Source: Verrucomicrobiota bacterium
GTDB lineage: Bacteria > Verrucomicrobiota > Verrucomicrobiia > Chthoniobacterales > UBA10450
Assembly: GCA_003221195.1 (NCBI GenBank)
Contig: QHQO01000039.1
Span: forward strand, 1 to 35,026
Direction of reading: 5' to 3'
DNA length: 35,026 nucleotides
Part shown: one piece after another, positions 34,252 to 35,026 of the stretch
Layout of the letters: each line of letters begins with the position of its first letter
Numbering within the stretch: the stretch's first letter is position 1
The notes under the pieces: generated by a model
What the model saw: only the letters and a program-made list of their open reading frames with translations
Databases searched by the model: none
Told to the model about the DNA's origin: nothing
Made by a program: the position numbers and the translations under genes

Positions 34252-35026
34252 ATGATGGTGATGACGCCAGCGAGGGCAGCAGCCAAGAGAAGGAAAGACA
34301 AAAGTGATCGCCTTCATCGCAGATCGGTGGTCGCATTGCAGGATGCGGACATTCCGTTTTTGATCGGCGGCGCTTACGTGGTGGAGGCTTACGCAGGCGT
34401 CTCGCGTAAGACAAAAGACTTCGATCTATACTTGCGACCGCAGCATGTCGATTTGGCCCTCGACGTACTTAAGCGCACGGGCTACAAGACGAAAAAGACT
34501 TTTCCGCATTGGCTCGCCAAGGCCGGGCGCGGTCGCGATCATGTTGATCTGATTTTTCGCGCCGGAAACGGATTGTGCGAAGTGGATGACACATGGTTCG
34601 AGCGGGCGCGTGGTCACAAGTTCCTTGGCTTGTCGGTGAAGCTTTGTGCGCCAGAGGAAATGATTTGGATGAAGGCGTACATTATGGAACGCGAGCGGTT
34701 CGACGGCGCCGATATTGCGCACATCTTTCAAAGCTGCGCAGAGAAACTCGACTGGCCGCACCTCGTTCGTCGCTTCGGTCCGGACTGGCGAGTGTTACTT
34801 AGCCATTTGGTGTTGTTCGGTTACATTTATCCAGGCGAGCGCGATAAAATTCCCGCCGCGGTCATGGACAATTTGGTCGCGCGGTTGCGAAGCGAGAGGC
34901 GCACTGCCGGAGCTGACCCCATTTGTCGCGGCACCCTGCTTTCGCGAAAGCAATATCTCATGGACATTCAAGAGCGAGGATTTCGCGATGCGAGACTGCA
35001 GCAACGCGTCCATATGAATGCCAACG
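34252..35026 (+). CDS. Nucleotidyltransferase-like protein, 3' end cut by the window edge
   Basis: The reading frame runs open from the ATG pair at 34252 to the last base, at least 258 residues. After a basic lead (about residues 6-25), the motif FLIGGAYVVEAYAGVSRKTKDFDLYL has the nucleotidyltransferase-type GG and the Asp pair D56 and D58. Later segments are DDTWFERARGHKFLG, APEEMIWMKAYIMERERFDGADIAHIF, and a Leu/Trp-rich helix. Start codons at 34252 and 34261 are both possible. The substrate of this family is unknown. The short antisense ORF opposite it is a shadow. Confidence 0.82.
   Translation, partial: MMVMTPARAAAKRRKDKSDRLHRRSVVALQDADIPFLIGGAYVVEAYAGVSRKTKDFDLYLRPQHVDLALDVLKRTGYKTKKTFPHWLAKAGRGRDHVDLIFRAGNGLCEVDDTWFERARGHKFLGLSVKLCAPEEMIWMKAYIMERERFDGADIAHIFQSCAEKLDWPHLVRRFGPDWRVLLSHLVLFGYIYPGERDKIPAAVMDNLVARLRSERRTAGADPICRGTLLSRKQYLMDIQERGFRDARLQQRVHMNAN

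Noticed and set aside
34426-34761. Minus-strand frame of 111 codons near the right edge
   Set aside because: It is a shadow of the nucleotidyltransferase gene, which has clear motifs on the plus strand.

Overview
The window reads as a piece of Gram-negative chromosome with moderate-to-high GC. Lipid A synthesis (lpxK) and lipoprotein sorting (LolC/E family) show an outer membrane. The protein sequences, the short EF-Ts, the gene mosaic and the style of the intergenic repeats look most like a soil member of the Verrucomicrobiota (Chthoniobacterales-like). That placement is inference from general resemblance, not from a database search. Nearly every base is coding. No rRNA, tRNA, CRISPR array, complete insertion sequence or prophage is visible.

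Layout. 1-9.4 kb: rplJ-rplL-rpoB-rpoC, with hairpins in the rplJ-rplL gap and a probable attenuator in the 318-base rplL-rpoB gap. 9.4-10.0 kb: a PduO-type cobalamin adenosyltransferase. 10.1-13.0 kb: a tight four-gene set (exported His-rich barrel-like protein, exported FMN-binding protein, ApbE flavin transferase, four-helix membrane protein with paired histidines) that looks like an extracytosolic flavin electron-transfer module. 13.0-14.4 kb: rpsB-tsf. 14.6-16.3 kb: LigD phosphoesterase-ligase; its polymerase partner is a separate gene at 26.8 kb. 16.4-18.6 kb: a glycogen-debranching-like enzyme. 18.6-20.5 kb: purS-yqaE-purQ-bioD, coupled by 4-base overlaps. 20.6-24.5 kb: an unknown protein, tyrS, a secreted basic protein, dodecin, a membrane-anchored small protein and an RlmI/K-like methyltransferase. 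24.6-27.8 kb: thrB, lpxK and the LigD-type polymerase. 27.8-30.2 kb: a small membrane protein, three cupins (two are tandem paralogues) and a YpsA-like putative molybdenum-carrier protein. 30.2-32.3 kb, minus strand: a DUF2237 protein, a LolC/E-family permease and a toxin-first RelE/ParE cassette. 32.4-35.0 kb: a VOC protein, a 2H phosphoesterase, a metallophosphoesterase and a nucleotidyltransferase that runs off the right edge.

The most unusual feature is between the genes. Four separate gene junctions carry short, degenerate tandem arrays with a 7- or 8-base period, each built from a different word. One is arranged as an inverted pair and one supplies the C-terminus of homoserine kinase. 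Three further junctions carry related REP-like palindromes, two of them between convergent genes, and one gap holds a MITE-like inverted-repeat element. Together these suggest a genome with several families of small intergenic repeats.
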